64,000 nucleotides of DNA, from the NCBI GenBank assembly GCA_022410635.1, contig JAJVDF010000209.1:1526979-1590978 (forward strand), written 5' to 3'. The notes beneath the pieces are model-generated. The model was given only the letters and a program-made list of their open reading frames with translations. It was not told the origin of the DNA and searched no databases. A program made the position numbers and the translations under genes. Shown here piece after piece: positions 35,210 through 46,115 of this stretch. Within the stretch, counting starts at the first letter, position 1; every line of letters begins with the position of its first letter. This stretch comes from Tretioscincus oriximinensis (Eukaryota > Chordata > Lepidosauria > Squamata > Gymnophthalmidae).

Positions 35210-35605
35210 TGGTATTCTCTATGACACACTAGGACTGAGGGGACATTCTGTGAAACTGATAGACAGAAGAGTTAGGACAGACAAGGGAAAGTATTTTTTT
35301 CACCCAGAGGGTCATTGGTCTGTGAGATTCCAGAAGAGATATTGGTAACTTGTAGCTTGGATAGCTTTAAGACAAAATTAGAGAAGTTAATGGAAGCCAA
35401 AGATATAAATAGCTACTAGATAGAGACTACCTCCAAGATGGAACAACAGGCATTGTTCCTGAAGCACCAATTACAGGACGTTGAGAACCGGTGAGTGTTT
35501 TGCAGTCTTCTGCTTCAGTCTTCTAGGTGCATTTGGTGAGCTACTGAGTGAGACAGGATGCTGGATTAGATGGGCTCTGGCCCGATTGGTTTTTAGTTTA
35601 TTAAG
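35210..35605 (+). mobile_element. CR1-type LINE C-terminus and 3'UTR
   Basis: It carries GACAAGGGAAAGTATTTTTTTC, GGGTCATTGGTCTGTGAGATTC and GATAGCTTTAAGACAAAATTAG, as in the copy at 29557-29838. It ends with a 3'UTR containing GGATGCTGGATTAGATGGGC and CTGGCCCGATTGG. Confidence 0.75.
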
Positions 35606-38102
35606 ACTCTGAATTTGTGGCTACTTTCTCCTCACTACTTAAAACAGATTTCTAATGGAGAAAATGAAGGTGAAGCAAAGAGAATTAAGATATTAATTTT
35701 GCATCCAGGTATTCCTGCATGTGAATTGCCATTCAGGCATGGAGATGGACTGGGCGACTTTGAAATAGTAGTTTTCTCTTAGCCTGAACAATATCAACAG
35801 TGTTACTGGGATGGGAATGAAACAGATGATGGAAAAATTGTTCTTCCTTTAACACTTCACANAGTAGTGTAATCAGTTGGAAAATCTTCTATAAAGTCAA
35901 TATAATCTAATAATACATAATGTAATTTGTGTGTACTTTTGTGTGCATTGGTTGACTTATTTTTCCTAATATGTATTGGAAACCTCCAGCAGAATTACCA
36001 TACTGAGTTACTAAGTTGAATAAATAATAAGGTTTATACATATCTAAACTCTTCCTCTGGAAAATGAAAAGGGAAGAATCCGCTATCGTGTGTGTTACAT
36101 TAGTATAGTATAATTTAAACTTTTTATTAGTGGGAGCATGTTAGACTTGGAGAGTCAAAACAAACCCAGCACTTCATTTTTAGTTCAAAGGTTAATAATT
36201 AGATGCAATACTTCAGCCATTGTTTTCAGCAAGTACTGAGTGACTTGAAAATATATAAGTGTAAAATTACATAGTAGGACAGTGTCAAAACAGTTTTGTA
36301 GAAACCTGTAACGCAAACTATAAACTTAATAAAGAACACGTTCAAAAGTATATGGCTAGCCCAAAGAAATGTTTTGCATTTATTACCTTGTATTTTTCAT
36401 TTGCTATACTTGCATCATTGGCAAAAAGAGTTTAAAATTGGGATATGCAGAAACCCAATTTTTGTGCTTCGGTTGTAATAGAATCNGACCCAAGAGCAAA
36501 AAAACACTTTGAATTGACACCCAAATGGTTCTTGGCAATTCATTGAACAGTTCATTACTTTAAAAATGTTCAAAAACCTTGTAAAAAGTGCAAAAATATT
36601 GTCGTGCTGATTCCATTTTGAACTAGACTCAATACAAACTGGGATGGTTCATGGGGTTCCATTTGAATCCCCTGCAGTTTGTTTCAAACTTGAAATCTAG
36701 AACTAGTAGAGAAACTATTTTTGTGAAATTAAAAATCAGTAGATACCTGGTTATTTTAACAACAAATAGTACCATAATTGTGAAGTTATGCTTAAAATTC
36801 ATGTCCACAATTGACTATTAAATTAATAAGCTGTGCAATAGGCATTCATAATACAGCCATACCTGTAGCTGTGAATTTTCATTTTCATTTTTAGAATTCA
36901 GTTTCTTTAAGGGAGACTTACAATTCTCTTTATTTTAACATTTTAAAGATAATCAGACAGTTAAATGGAAACATGCTAAGTAAATTATTTGAATATATAC
37001 TGAAATATATTTGATATATAAAACAGCATTTATATAAAATATATATATAAAATGCTGTTTATTTCTTTTTAGCATATATAATACTATTGTGTTAGACTTA
37101 GTTTTTCATATTAGCTATTTCATATCACAATTGGAAAAGTCTTAACAATAAAAACCTATCAGGAATTTGATCCATTTTATTTTGTACGCTTATTACCAAT
37201 GTGCAGATGGGAAACGAATAAAGACTCATTCCTGCTCTACTCCTGAAGAACTATAGTTATCTATGAAAGCTGACAATTTTTTTCTTGTCAGTGTCTTAAT
37301 TGCCCTTGCTAGATATTCAGAACCCAAACTAACGTGGCTAATTCTTCAAAACATTTTTTGTAAAATAACAGAATTTACTCTTTTTTATTATGATTTTAAA
37401 GGTTTTTAATAAAATACCCATATCACGTATCCAGTCAAATAAAATATCACATAATATGGAGAGTTAATGAACATCTGTTTGTAGTATACTTTGGCCCTTG
37501 TCAGAAAACTGGGGTAAAAGATATTGAAGCTAAGGATATGCAGTAATTAGAGCATTACAGAAGCTGTATTTGTAATGAAATGAAGTCTCAGGTTATTCTG
37601 TATTGCCAGTTAAAATATTAGGTTTCTATTGAACTAAGGAAATGAATGCAATTTATTAGCGCTTGTTCCATGTTTTAAATTACGAAGAAAAAAAAGGCAA
37701 CAGTGCATTTGAAAGTTGTGTCTTCTTACTAATAAAAATAAAATCTTTCAAATATCCGTTTAGGTTAATTTGGATTAGTTATTTTCTTTTTCATTTCAAG
37801 AGTATTTAAACATTCTCAGCTCCATTTTCTAAGCATACAATAAGCATTTTGTCTTAATTCATCATAGGCTTAATTTGCAGATCCTTTTATCTTCACAAGG
37901 GGGGGGCATCTGTCATGTAAGCTTTTTTGCTATATTTCTATAGTGTGAAGTCTACATAGATGAAACCAACAAAGTTTACTTCTAAGTGTGTAAACAAGGT
38001 ATGTGGTAGGTTTTGCAGATTTGGAAGTGGACTGTTAAACTCCACTTGCTTTTTCTCCCAATTCTTCAAGTGTGTCCTGCTGTCTCAGATCCATTTGCTA
38101 TG
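35606..38102 (+). other. ATP2B1: ATP2B1 intron 1, unassigned; AT cruciform at 37021-37060
   Basis: The only structure seen is AAACAGCATT (37021-37030) mirrored by AATGCTGTTT (37051-37060) around a TATA-rich centre. No coding signal. Confidence 0.4.
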
Positions 38103-38110
38103 ACATAATA

Positions 38111-38815
38111 CAGTGATGGCCAATGGGTGACATTCTAGATATTCCTGAACTACAACTCCCAACATTCCATTTGGTTTAGCAGAGTGGGTTTGTGGTGGTC
38201 AACCCTTAGCTTCCATGAAGTATTCCCCACTCTTTGCTTTCCTTCCAGTTTCCTGCATTCTTGTCCACAATGTTAACCCAATCCGGTTAATATAGCTTTC
38301 AATATGTTTCTTTGTATTATATATCTGCTTCTGACAGGAAATCTTATCTACATCCACTGCCACCATTAATCCTCATGAACCCCCACCTTCAGGCCTCTGA
38401 ATGACACAGGCACGTATGGCTTTTATAACGAAAGAAATAACTAACATATAACACATAGGAAACTTCACTTCAAAGTTACTTTTATTCTTTTCATCTCTTT
38501 AGCTTAACACTGTCTCAGGTTCATATGTATCCAGGCCTTTACAGGCCTGACCTCTACTCAGGCCTGCTGCTCCAGTTTATTTTACTGAAAGGAAGATCTC
38601 AATATTTGATTTCGTCCCTTTGGGGTTTATTCTTAGAAATATCATACAGCTATTTTGCTGCTCAGCTGACAATCATTGCTGTTTTTTCATTTGACTTGTA
38701 TTTCCAGCCTTTATTAACTTTATCATTTCCAGGGCTTAACAGTGCTGGGAGTGGAATGGAATGTTGGGAGTTGTGGTTCAGGAACATCTGGAGTGTAACT
38801 TTTTAGCCATCACCA
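38111..38815. mobile_element. 705-bp hAT-like non-autonomous transposon
   Basis: The ends CAGTGATGGCC (38111) and GCCATCACCA (38806-38815) head inverted arms of about 65 bp that share TTCCTGAACTACAACTCCCA- and ACATTCCATT-type blocks. The flanks ACATAATA (38103-38110) and ACTTAATA (38816-38823) are an 8-bp target duplication with one mismatch, the hAT hallmark. The interior has no transposase frame. Confidence 0.8.
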
Positions 38816-38839
38816 ACTTAATATATGCAGCAGTCATCA

Positions 38840-39015
38840 TCATTGTATTTGTTCAGAAGAACTTTTGAAGACATACCTCTGTAACCTGCCCTTTGCTTGA
38901 AGAAATGACTCCTTTCCTACCTTCAAATATTGTTTTAATATGTCAGTTTTGTATTTTTTCTTTTATTGTTGGCTGCCCTGAGACTATCAGGTATAAGGTA
39001 GGGCATAAGAAAGAA
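38840..39015 (+). mobile_element. L2-like LINE 3'UTR
   Basis: CTTTGCTTGAAGAAATGACT, TTTTAATATGTCAGTTTTGT and GGCTGCCCTGAGACTATCAG are shared with 3585-3745 and 24440-24550. Confidence 0.55.
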
Positions 39016-39194
39016 AAACATTTGCACAAGACATCTTAAACTATTGGCTAAAATTACTTCAAGATCTTTTCTTGCTGCAAAACTGGTAATTGTGAGTTTT
39101 GAATTTGTAGACTTAGGACATTTTTGTTTGTGACTGTGGTTATTTCCTTCTAGCAGCTTTGTGAATTCTAGATCCATGTAATTAACCAAAGATA

Positions 39195-40245
39195 ATGTAT
39201 ATGCATTATCCTCATGCATTGCTGCAGAAACATGTATTGCTGAATGAAACTCAGCGTGGCTTCTGCAAAGGTAAATCATGGCTTACAAACTTGTTAGAAT
39301 TCTTTGAGAGTGTTAATAAATATGTGGATAAAGGGGATCCAGTTGATATTGTCTATCTAGACTTTCAGAAGGCTTTGATAAAGTTCTTCATCAAAGGCTA
39401 ATACAAAAGCTTTACAGTCATAGAATAAGAGGATAGACCACGTCCTGGATCAGAAACTGGCTAAAAGACAGAAGACAGAGGGTAGTAGTGAATGGATAGT
39501 TCTCTGAGTAGAAGGAGGTGAAAAGTGGGCCTCAGGGGTCAATAATGGGACCTCTGCCATTAACAGTCTGGATGCCAAGGTAAATAGTGAGGTTGCCAAA
39601 TTCACCGACAACACTAAACTGTTCAGGGCAGTGAAAACTGAATGTGATTGTAAGGAACTCCAGAGTGATCTATTGAAATTGTGTGAGTGGGCAACAAAGT
39701 GGCAAATGCACTTCAACTTAAGCAAGTGCAAAGTAATGCATGTTGGGACAAAGAACCCCAATTACCCTTACCAAGCTTTCTATGACAAAGCAGAAAAAGG
39801 ATCTTGGGGAGTCAACCCAGTGTGCAGCAGCAGCAAAAAAAACCCACAATTCCACATCGAGGATAATTAGGAAAGAAATCAAAAACAAGTCAACAAGTGT
39901 TGTTTTGCCTTTATACATTTCTGGTGAGGCCCCATTTTGAATACTCTGTCCAATTCTGGTCACCACATCTCAAAAAAGATTTTGTGGAACTAGAGAAGGT
40001 GCAGAAAAGGGCAACAGGAATGAATAAAAAGACTGGAGCACCTCCATTATGAAGTCAGGCTGCAATATCTGCGATTCCTCAACCTTGAAAGATGGCGTTT
40101 GAGAGGTNATCTGATTGAGGTGTATAAAATCATGCATAGGTGGATAAGAGGAATAGAGAAAATTATTTTCTCTATCTCACAACACTAGGACCAGGTGCAT
40201 TCCTGGAAACTAATGGGCTGAGTGAAAAGAGTGAAGTGTGAGAAG
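39195..40245 (+). mobile_element. CR1-type LINE ORF2 reverse transcriptase, broken
   Basis: Consecutive frames give RT blocks in order: NETQRGFCKGKSWLTNLLEF (39243-39303), GDPVDIVYLDFQKAL (about 39335), then KFTDNTKLF (about 39599-39625) where FADD is expected, KLCEWATKWQMHFNLSKCKV (about 39680) and a C-terminal WRLRG-LIEVYKIMH (about 40093-40137). Stops, deletions and the altered catalytic box show it is non-functional. A central part is deleted after GDPVD...QKAL. Confidence 0.88.
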
Positions 40246-40494
40246 AGACAAATACCTTTGGGGATTCAGTCATCTTTTTTTTCTTCTTGCATGTTAGGTT
40301 GGGTTTTTCTTTGCAATTTTTCAGCACTTCTTTTGACTAACCGATTTTCCTGACTTTACATAGACTGCATTTTCTATATTCTTCGTCCATGCTATCATTT
40401 CTTTTTGCCACTTGGATGTGCAGTGAGCTACTGTCTAGGTTTTTGTTCATTTTCAGCTTTATGGATTGAATTTTTTTCATCCTAATCCAATATA

Positions 40495-40590
40495 AGCTGG
40501 AAATATAGCATGACGGTCTCATAGCACCTTAGAGACTAAGAAGAAAAAAGCAAGAATTTTCACAGCAAGTATTTCTTCAGATGTATTTTA
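40495..40590 (-). mobile_element. PLE-type 3' tail with hammerhead-like core
   Basis: On the minus strand CATCTGAAGA (core complement at 40574-40580) is followed by a decayed stem, GAAAA and then TTAGTCTCTAAGGTGCTATGAG. The order and motifs match 55021-55141. Confidence 0.55.
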
Positions 40591-42360
40591 TTTGGATGTA
40601 CAACTTGGTTTAGTAATGGTAGTCTTGTGTTTCAATCAGAACCGTACAAATTGTAACGTGGGTAATTCAATAAAATTGGGAAAAATAAATGTGTGATTAC
40701 ATTTCTTTACTACTATAGCAGAGTTCTTAAAAATGTTCAGTGTTACGGTTATCTACAGGACATAGTTCCATGTTTCCATTTCAAAAATGAAAATGTACTA
40801 AGCTGGAGTTCTGTTTGTGTTAAGAAACTTTAAGTGCTTGCAAATACTAATAAATTAGTAAAATAATTTGTCTGCTGAAAACACTGTGAAAAGACTGATT
40901 TAAGGGATATTATTGAACAGCAGCAGTGTGATACTTCTCAGAGTTGTAAAGACTTCTGAGCTAACTAGATTTAAGCAAAGGCTTTCCAACAATAATCACT
41001 TTGGGAACGATAATCACTAGGCTATTGATAATGTGTAGCTAAAGGTCAAATCTCGTATATGGTTTTGTCCAAATCTTAATCTGTAAATTATGAAATAAAG
41101 CTGTTCAGAATGGTTCATCTTCAGAACTCTAGGTAATATAGGCTACAAGAAGAAGGCAGCTATTTCTCTGTAGCCTGGCTGCGTATAATGATAGTCAGCT
41201 AGGCACCCCTCAGAGCAGAAATCATTCTAGAAGCTAGAGATAANCTCAAAGAAGACTTACTTTTGCCCTTATTATTTGATACTAATTTGTCAAGGTAAAT
41301 GAATAGATTTCTGGTCTTCTCTTGGACTCACTTAGCTAGTTTGAAGAAATAATTAGTTATTATAACCAGAAAATAAGTTAAAGCCAAGATTATATGTGCT
41401 TCATTAAAATGAATGATCACTTTGATAATCAAGATAATATTCACAGTAAGTTTTCTAACGGTACAACTTCTAAACCTCAGATAGCTCTTAAAAACAATTT
41501 ACTTCCCACTTATCAACCAGTTTTACATTGTTGAATAAGTGGCGAATATATTTATTCCTGGTCCTTCAAAATCATTATCTTAATTATTTATAAAATCTTT
41601 TAAATTTAATACAAAATGAAGAAAAAAAAAGAAAATTCTTAGATAAAAAAAATCAAATGATATTTAAATTACATTTTGAGAAAATTTTAACTTCTCGATA
41701 TTTAACTCTACAATGCCAGTAATATTTCATTTCTTGTAGAATTAATGAAGTTGATACGTGTGATACTATTTAAATATTGAGAGGTAAAAGATAAATGTCA
41801 TTTGCACTGACCAAAGGTTTTGACTGAAAAAATGAGATAGTTGAATAATATGCTTTCATTAGTGCTGGGAGAAGGCAATGCAGATTTGGATTAAGACTAC
41901 GTTATTATGAAATTTGCCATTTTTATTATATTAATTGTACTACATAGTAATGATAATTAATCATAGTAACATACTAGGTAGTAATCCACTTGAAATGTTT
42001 TCTATTGGATATATCCAAAGATAGTTGAAGAAACAGATTAGGAATGATCAGAGGCCATTTGACAGAAACAATAATTACCATTACAGACATGAAGGCCCTT
42101 TAGACATAAGAAAATCAAGCAGGAAAGAATAACTAATAGAGAACTATCCAAAAGAAAGTTGATTGTAAATGTGCGTCAACAAAGGGACAAAGGGAATCAT
42201 TGACAAAGGGGCAGGCCAAGAAAAAGCATTGATGATAGATAAGTACAGTACTTTATACCTCAAATATAGGATGAGCTTAGCCAGGCAAATGGCAAGAAAA
42301 ACATCTGATGTTTCTCTGACCAGTGCTTAATTTTGCTCTGTGAACTCTCTTCTTTTTCAG
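40591..42360 (+). other. ATP2B1: End of ATP2B1 intron 1, unassigned
   Basis: No repeat recognised. The last 50 bp form the polypyrimidine tract and acceptor (TTCTTTTTCAG) of exon 2. Confidence 0.5.
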
Positions 42361-42403
42361 ATTGCATTGTCATTTCATCTGAAGTGGAATTACAGAAACA
42401 ACC

Positions 42404-42424
42404 ATGGGATTGCACTCAAGATAA
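42404..42424 (+). promoter_or_regulatory. uORF1 in ATP2B1 leader (6 codons, strong Kozak)
   Basis: ACCATGG is an optimal initiation context. The frame reads MGLHSR and stops at TAA (42422-42424). It is the first ATG of exon 2 and should capture many scanning ribosomes; its shortness would favour reinitiation downstream. Confidence 0.6.
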
Positions 42425-42445
42425 CACTCCAGGATAGAGCGTCTT

Positions 42446-42571
42446 ATGGCTTTCTTCCTTCTTTATATCTGCACTTTTGATGGTTTTCATATCAAGGGAT
42501 TTAATTTTCTTTTTGGAAATATTTCAAATTTAAAAAATTATCCCATCTTGGAGATTAGTTATTTCTTCTGA
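42446..42571 (+). promoter_or_regulatory. uORF2 in ATP2B1 leader (41 codons)
   Basis: ATG at 42446 (weak −3 T, +4 G) opens a 41-codon frame rich in Phe and Ile that ends at TGA 42569-42571, only 12 nt before the pump's ATG. It is hydrophobic and resembles nothing recognised. The short gap to the main start makes efficient reinitiation unlikely after its translation. Confidence 0.5.
42480..42533 (+). promoter_or_regulatory. uORF3 in ATP2B1 leader (17 codons)
   Basis: ATG at 42480 lies inside uORF2 in another frame and stops at TAA 42531-42533. Its context is TTGATGG, with T at −3 and G at +4, so moderate to weak. Confidence 0.4.
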
Positions 42572-42583
42572 ATTCCATACATC

Positions 42584-42788
42584 ATGGGAGACATGGCTAA
42601 CAACTCAGTAGCATACAGCGGTGTGAAATATACTGTGAAAGATTCCAGTCATGGAGACTTTGGGGTCACACTTGATGAGCTTCGTGAACTTATGGAATTG
42701 CGTTCTGCAGATGCTTTGCATAAAATTCAAGAAACTTATGGAGATGCACATGGACTCTGTGCAAGATTGAAAACTTCTCCAAATGAAG
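42584..42788 (+). CDS. ATP2B1: ATP2B1 coding exon 2 (residues 1-68 and first base of codon 69)
   Basis: This is the first coding exon of plasma-membrane Ca2+-transporting ATPase 1 (PMCA1), which exports Ca2+ from the cytosol at the expense of ATP. It begins MGDMANNSVAYSGVK, the characteristic PMCA1 start, and runs to KTSPNE, followed by the donor GTAAGG. The encoded segment is the cytosolic N-terminus, including the conserved DELRELMELRS helix of the cation-ATPase N-terminal domain. The start context is ATCATGG, with A at −3 and G at +4; a second in-frame ATG follows at codon 4. Compared with the mammalian form as I know it, the stretch after SGVK is divergent and slightly shorter, the usual variable patch of PMCAs. 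The exon ends in phase 1. Isoform 1 is favoured over PMCA2-4 by the N-terminal signature. Confidence 0.97.
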
Positions 42789-43799
42789 GTAAGGATTACT
42801 GCTCAAAAAGTCTTGAATTAAGATATGTTTCATTTAATTGATACTTTATATTTAGGATTACATAGATAAATGTGCCTTAGCAACATTTCAACTATTACTT
42901 AAACATTATGTGATAAAGCTGCAAATTAAAGAGTTACCGGTTTGGCCCTGTGTTATATTCACATTCTGAAGTTTTGGGTTCAATTCGTCAAAATGTTTTT
43001 TCATGAAGGTAGAAGAATTTAAGTTTTAATCAAATTAATTGTTATCACGGTTTAGTAGAAACTGTAATAAAATTTTGTAAATGTTGATATGCGTACTTTT
43101 AATTTAAGAAACTGTTATTTGACTTTTAAGAGCTTGTTTGAAAACTACCAATAGTTGTTCACAGAATAAATTTATCTGTGTATTTAAGACTGTTGAAGGA
43201 AAAAAATTAATTGCAACTTTACTCGCAACTCATATGAGTTACAGTTTATCTAATTTTAAAGTAAGATATTTTCATCACAGCATTACTTTATAAATTAAGA
43301 ACTTTTGATTTACATTTCCTGGTTTTTGGAAGAAGGATCTTTTTCATTAAGAATGTTGCAATTTATTTAAAGTCTAGCATGGCTATGCTATTACTAATTC
43401 AAACCTATTGATTGATGAGAATTTACTAATTTTATTTACACAAAGTGTTGTGAAGTATTTCAGAAGAGAGATTGTCTGAAATGCTCTTGATATAATTGTG
43501 TCTGTTACTAACCAATTATAACTTCAGTTCTAATCTCACTTTTTAAATTAAGAACCATTGTGTGCAATAATCCCCAAAGATGTGTGGTAGTTTATAAGAA
43601 GTTCATTTCTTATGAATCACCCAGAGAAGTTCAGAACCATTAAGTGCCATATTAGACATCCCAACAGTCTCCTCAGGATTGGCAAGTTCTGTGCAAAAGG
43701 TTTGCAGAACTTAACTCTCTATAAAATATGACTACTAATATTATTCTTCTGTCTTTGAATGGAGCCAAATTATGTACAAATTTGATGTTTATACATATT

Positions 43800-45765
43800 T
43801 GGGGATTCATAGATTCAGAGAGTAGGAAGAGATCTCCAGAGTCATTATATTCCATTCCCTGCTCAGTGCAGGATTCACTAAATCTTTATTTTCAGGAAGT
43901 TTTTCTGATATCTAATTTGTATGTACTCTCTTGCAGATTTATCCCATTTCTTCTAATCAATGTGCCAATAGGAATAGGGCTGATTCTTCTACACTGTGAC
44001 AGTCCTTAAAATATTTGTGAATAGCTACCATGTCCCCTGTCAGTCTTATCTTTTGCAGACTAAACACCTCTAGATCCTTTAACCATTCAACACAGGACAT
44101 GATTTCCAGACTACTCACCATCTTTGTAACTTTCCTTTGAACCTGCTCTAGACCATCCTTTTTAAAATTGAAGTGCCCAGAATTGAAGACAAAATTCTAA
44201 ATGTGGTCTGACCAAGGCAGACAAGAGAGAAATAATCACTTTTCACATAATCTAGATTCTATGCTCCTCTTAATGAATCCCAGTATCACGTTTACTTTTT
44301 TAGCAGTTTCTTCACATTCATGGCTGTTTCATTTGGGCCATTGCACCTCTAATATGGACCTTTAAGCACCATTGGCCATAAACCCACTGCAGTCATATAT
44401 CAATGTGTCTTGGGTAAGGCAATGTAGAAGAAACTGGCTGCCATTGCCCAGGCCAGTGCTTTTCCCTCACTTGTCCATATAAATAACAAACCAACCCAGA
44501 ATTATATCATACTTTTTCTATGCCACTGCATTTTTGCAGATTTTTCACCAGAACCAGATTCAAGCAGCTCAACATCATGTTCAAAATGGGGTGTTATCAA
44601 ATGTTTCCTATAACAGAAGTTACATATAGAGGGAGAATTTAATTGAAGACTCGATCCACCTGAAATACAATTTATATAACTTTGAAATGTAATTTAACTG
44701 TCAGGAGACAGTATATAGTCCCTTGCTTAGCTGCTGGAATCATGGTCACTTGGAGGACTTTGACAAAGTCCATATTCTGTTTAGGAGTGGTTAAGAAGGC
44801 TGTTTTAAATGTTGCACTTTTTATCTTGAAAGCCTCAACTATAAGAGCAGATTTTCTTAATAAGTTGAGTGTTCAAAGTAACTCAGAGAATCTCAACTAT
44901 CTGTTTTTATGTATTCTTGTTTACTCTTATTTGATATGGTCAGTGGACTAATCAGTAAATTTTGACATTTTAATTGCTTCATACTGTTGGTTCATGTTTA
45001 ATCTGCCATTTACTGATATACCCAGATCCTTTTCACATGTGTTGAAAGGTAGATTCTTCCCATGCTTTACATGCTATTTTCATTTTTCTTCTTGCATTTC
45101 TCCCTGTAAAATATAATTTTATTAGTTGCTGTCTACTGTTCTAATTTGTCTAGATATTTTAATTCCTTCTCTCTCTTGTCCCATACCCCTATCTTATCCA
45201 CTTGCCCTTTGTAGATTCATGACACTGGCAAATTTGACACAAACCAGTTTTTTTAAAAAGTTTCTTATCTTTCAATTGGATGTGTATCATTTATCACTAC
45301 TCTCTTAGTATGGCCACTAAGCTTGTTATGAATCCAATTAACTGTTGCGTTGTCAATTTCATATTTGACTGGTTCCTGGCACCACCACCCCACCCCACCT
45401 CCAATAAAAATGGCATGTGATACTGATACTTTGTCAAATGCTTCAAGATATACTTTATGTCTACTGCATTTTCCTGAATGACCCATTCAGTAGATTAGTC
45501 TGACATGACTTGTTTGTTCAAATCCATATTTGCTGTGGTTAATTACTGCATTCCCATCCAAGTGCTGGCATTCATGCTATTAATAGATTGCTCAAGGAGC
45601 TTGCCTGATATTGAAGGCAGTTTCACAGATCTATAGTTTCCCTACTACACCTTTCCCTCTTTTTGAAGATAGGGATAACATTTTCTCTTCTCCAATTTAC
45701 TGGGACATTTCTCATACTCTGTGAATTTTCAAATATCAAGCCAAGTGGTCCACCTTATCTCTCCT
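43800..45765 (-). mobile_element. Long CR1-type LINE non-coding copy in intron 2
   Basis: In antisense it shows the familiar CR1 text: GAGATCTCCAGAGTCATTAT, CTGCTCAGTGCAGGATTCAC, TGCCCAGAATTG...AAATGTGGTCTGACCA (about 44176-44218), GCAAATTTGACACAAACC (about 45228), CAAATCCATATTTGCTG (45520) and TTTTTGAAGATAGGGATAAC (45660). It spans about 2 kb with small indels and no intact frame. Confidence 0.75.
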
Positions 45766-45774
45766 AATTCTTTC

Positions 45775-46115
45775 AGACACAGATAGTTCAGTCGCTAAGG
45801 AATCTGTCTCTCATCTGGGATATCGGGTTTCAAAGCCCTGTGTTGGACGTGGGGAGGGGTGAGCACCTTCCACTAGCCAACTCAGCTATTCGAAAGCATG
45901 AATTGCAAGAAATTGCAAGTGACTGCAAGTAGATACATGGGAACCACCACAGCCTGGTGGGGAAGATAGAATGTCAGCCTTTGGGCAAAATACCCTTGCA
46001 AGCCGCTTTGAGTCCCTTTGAAAGGTGAGAAAAGCGGGGTATAAGAACTCACTTCTTCTTTTCTTCTTCCTCTTCTTTTTCCTTCTTCTTCCTTCCTCTT
46101 GTTGTACCCTAGAAT
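45775..46115 (+). mobile_element. tRNA-headed SINE, copy 2
   Basis: Same family as 13065-13375: a tRNA-like head (TTCAGTCGCTAAGG...ATCGGGTTTCAAAGCCC), AATTGCAAGAAATTGCAAG, GGGAACCACCACAG, GTGGGGAAGATAGAATGTCA, GAGAAAAGCGGGGTATAAGA and a (TTC)n tail. The B-box is better preserved than in copy 1. It sits immediately beside the CR1 copy that precedes it. Confidence 0.85.

Larger units (their letters stand above)
42361..42583 (+). other. ATP2B1: ATP2B1 exon 2, 5'UTR portion
   Basis: The acceptor is a pyrimidine-rich tract ending TTTTTCAG at 42360. The following 223 nt lead to the start codon at 42584 without another plausible acceptor. The leader holds three upstream ATGs, listed separately, so translation of the pump is likely damped and start-site dependent. 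The 5' boundary is inferred from the acceptor; only the coding part is confirmed by protein similarity. Confidence 0.75.

Noticed and set aside
39195..40245. Possible retroviral or endogenous viral polymerase
   Set aside because: The motif order (FCKGKS, YLDFQKA, FxDD-like, WxxKWQM) is that of a non-LTR CR1-type LINE; no LTRs, gag, protease or env were seen.
45775..45860. Possible tRNA gene
   Set aside because: The A- and B-box-like text is degenerate, is followed by a SINE body and tail, and has a second dispersed copy at 13065.
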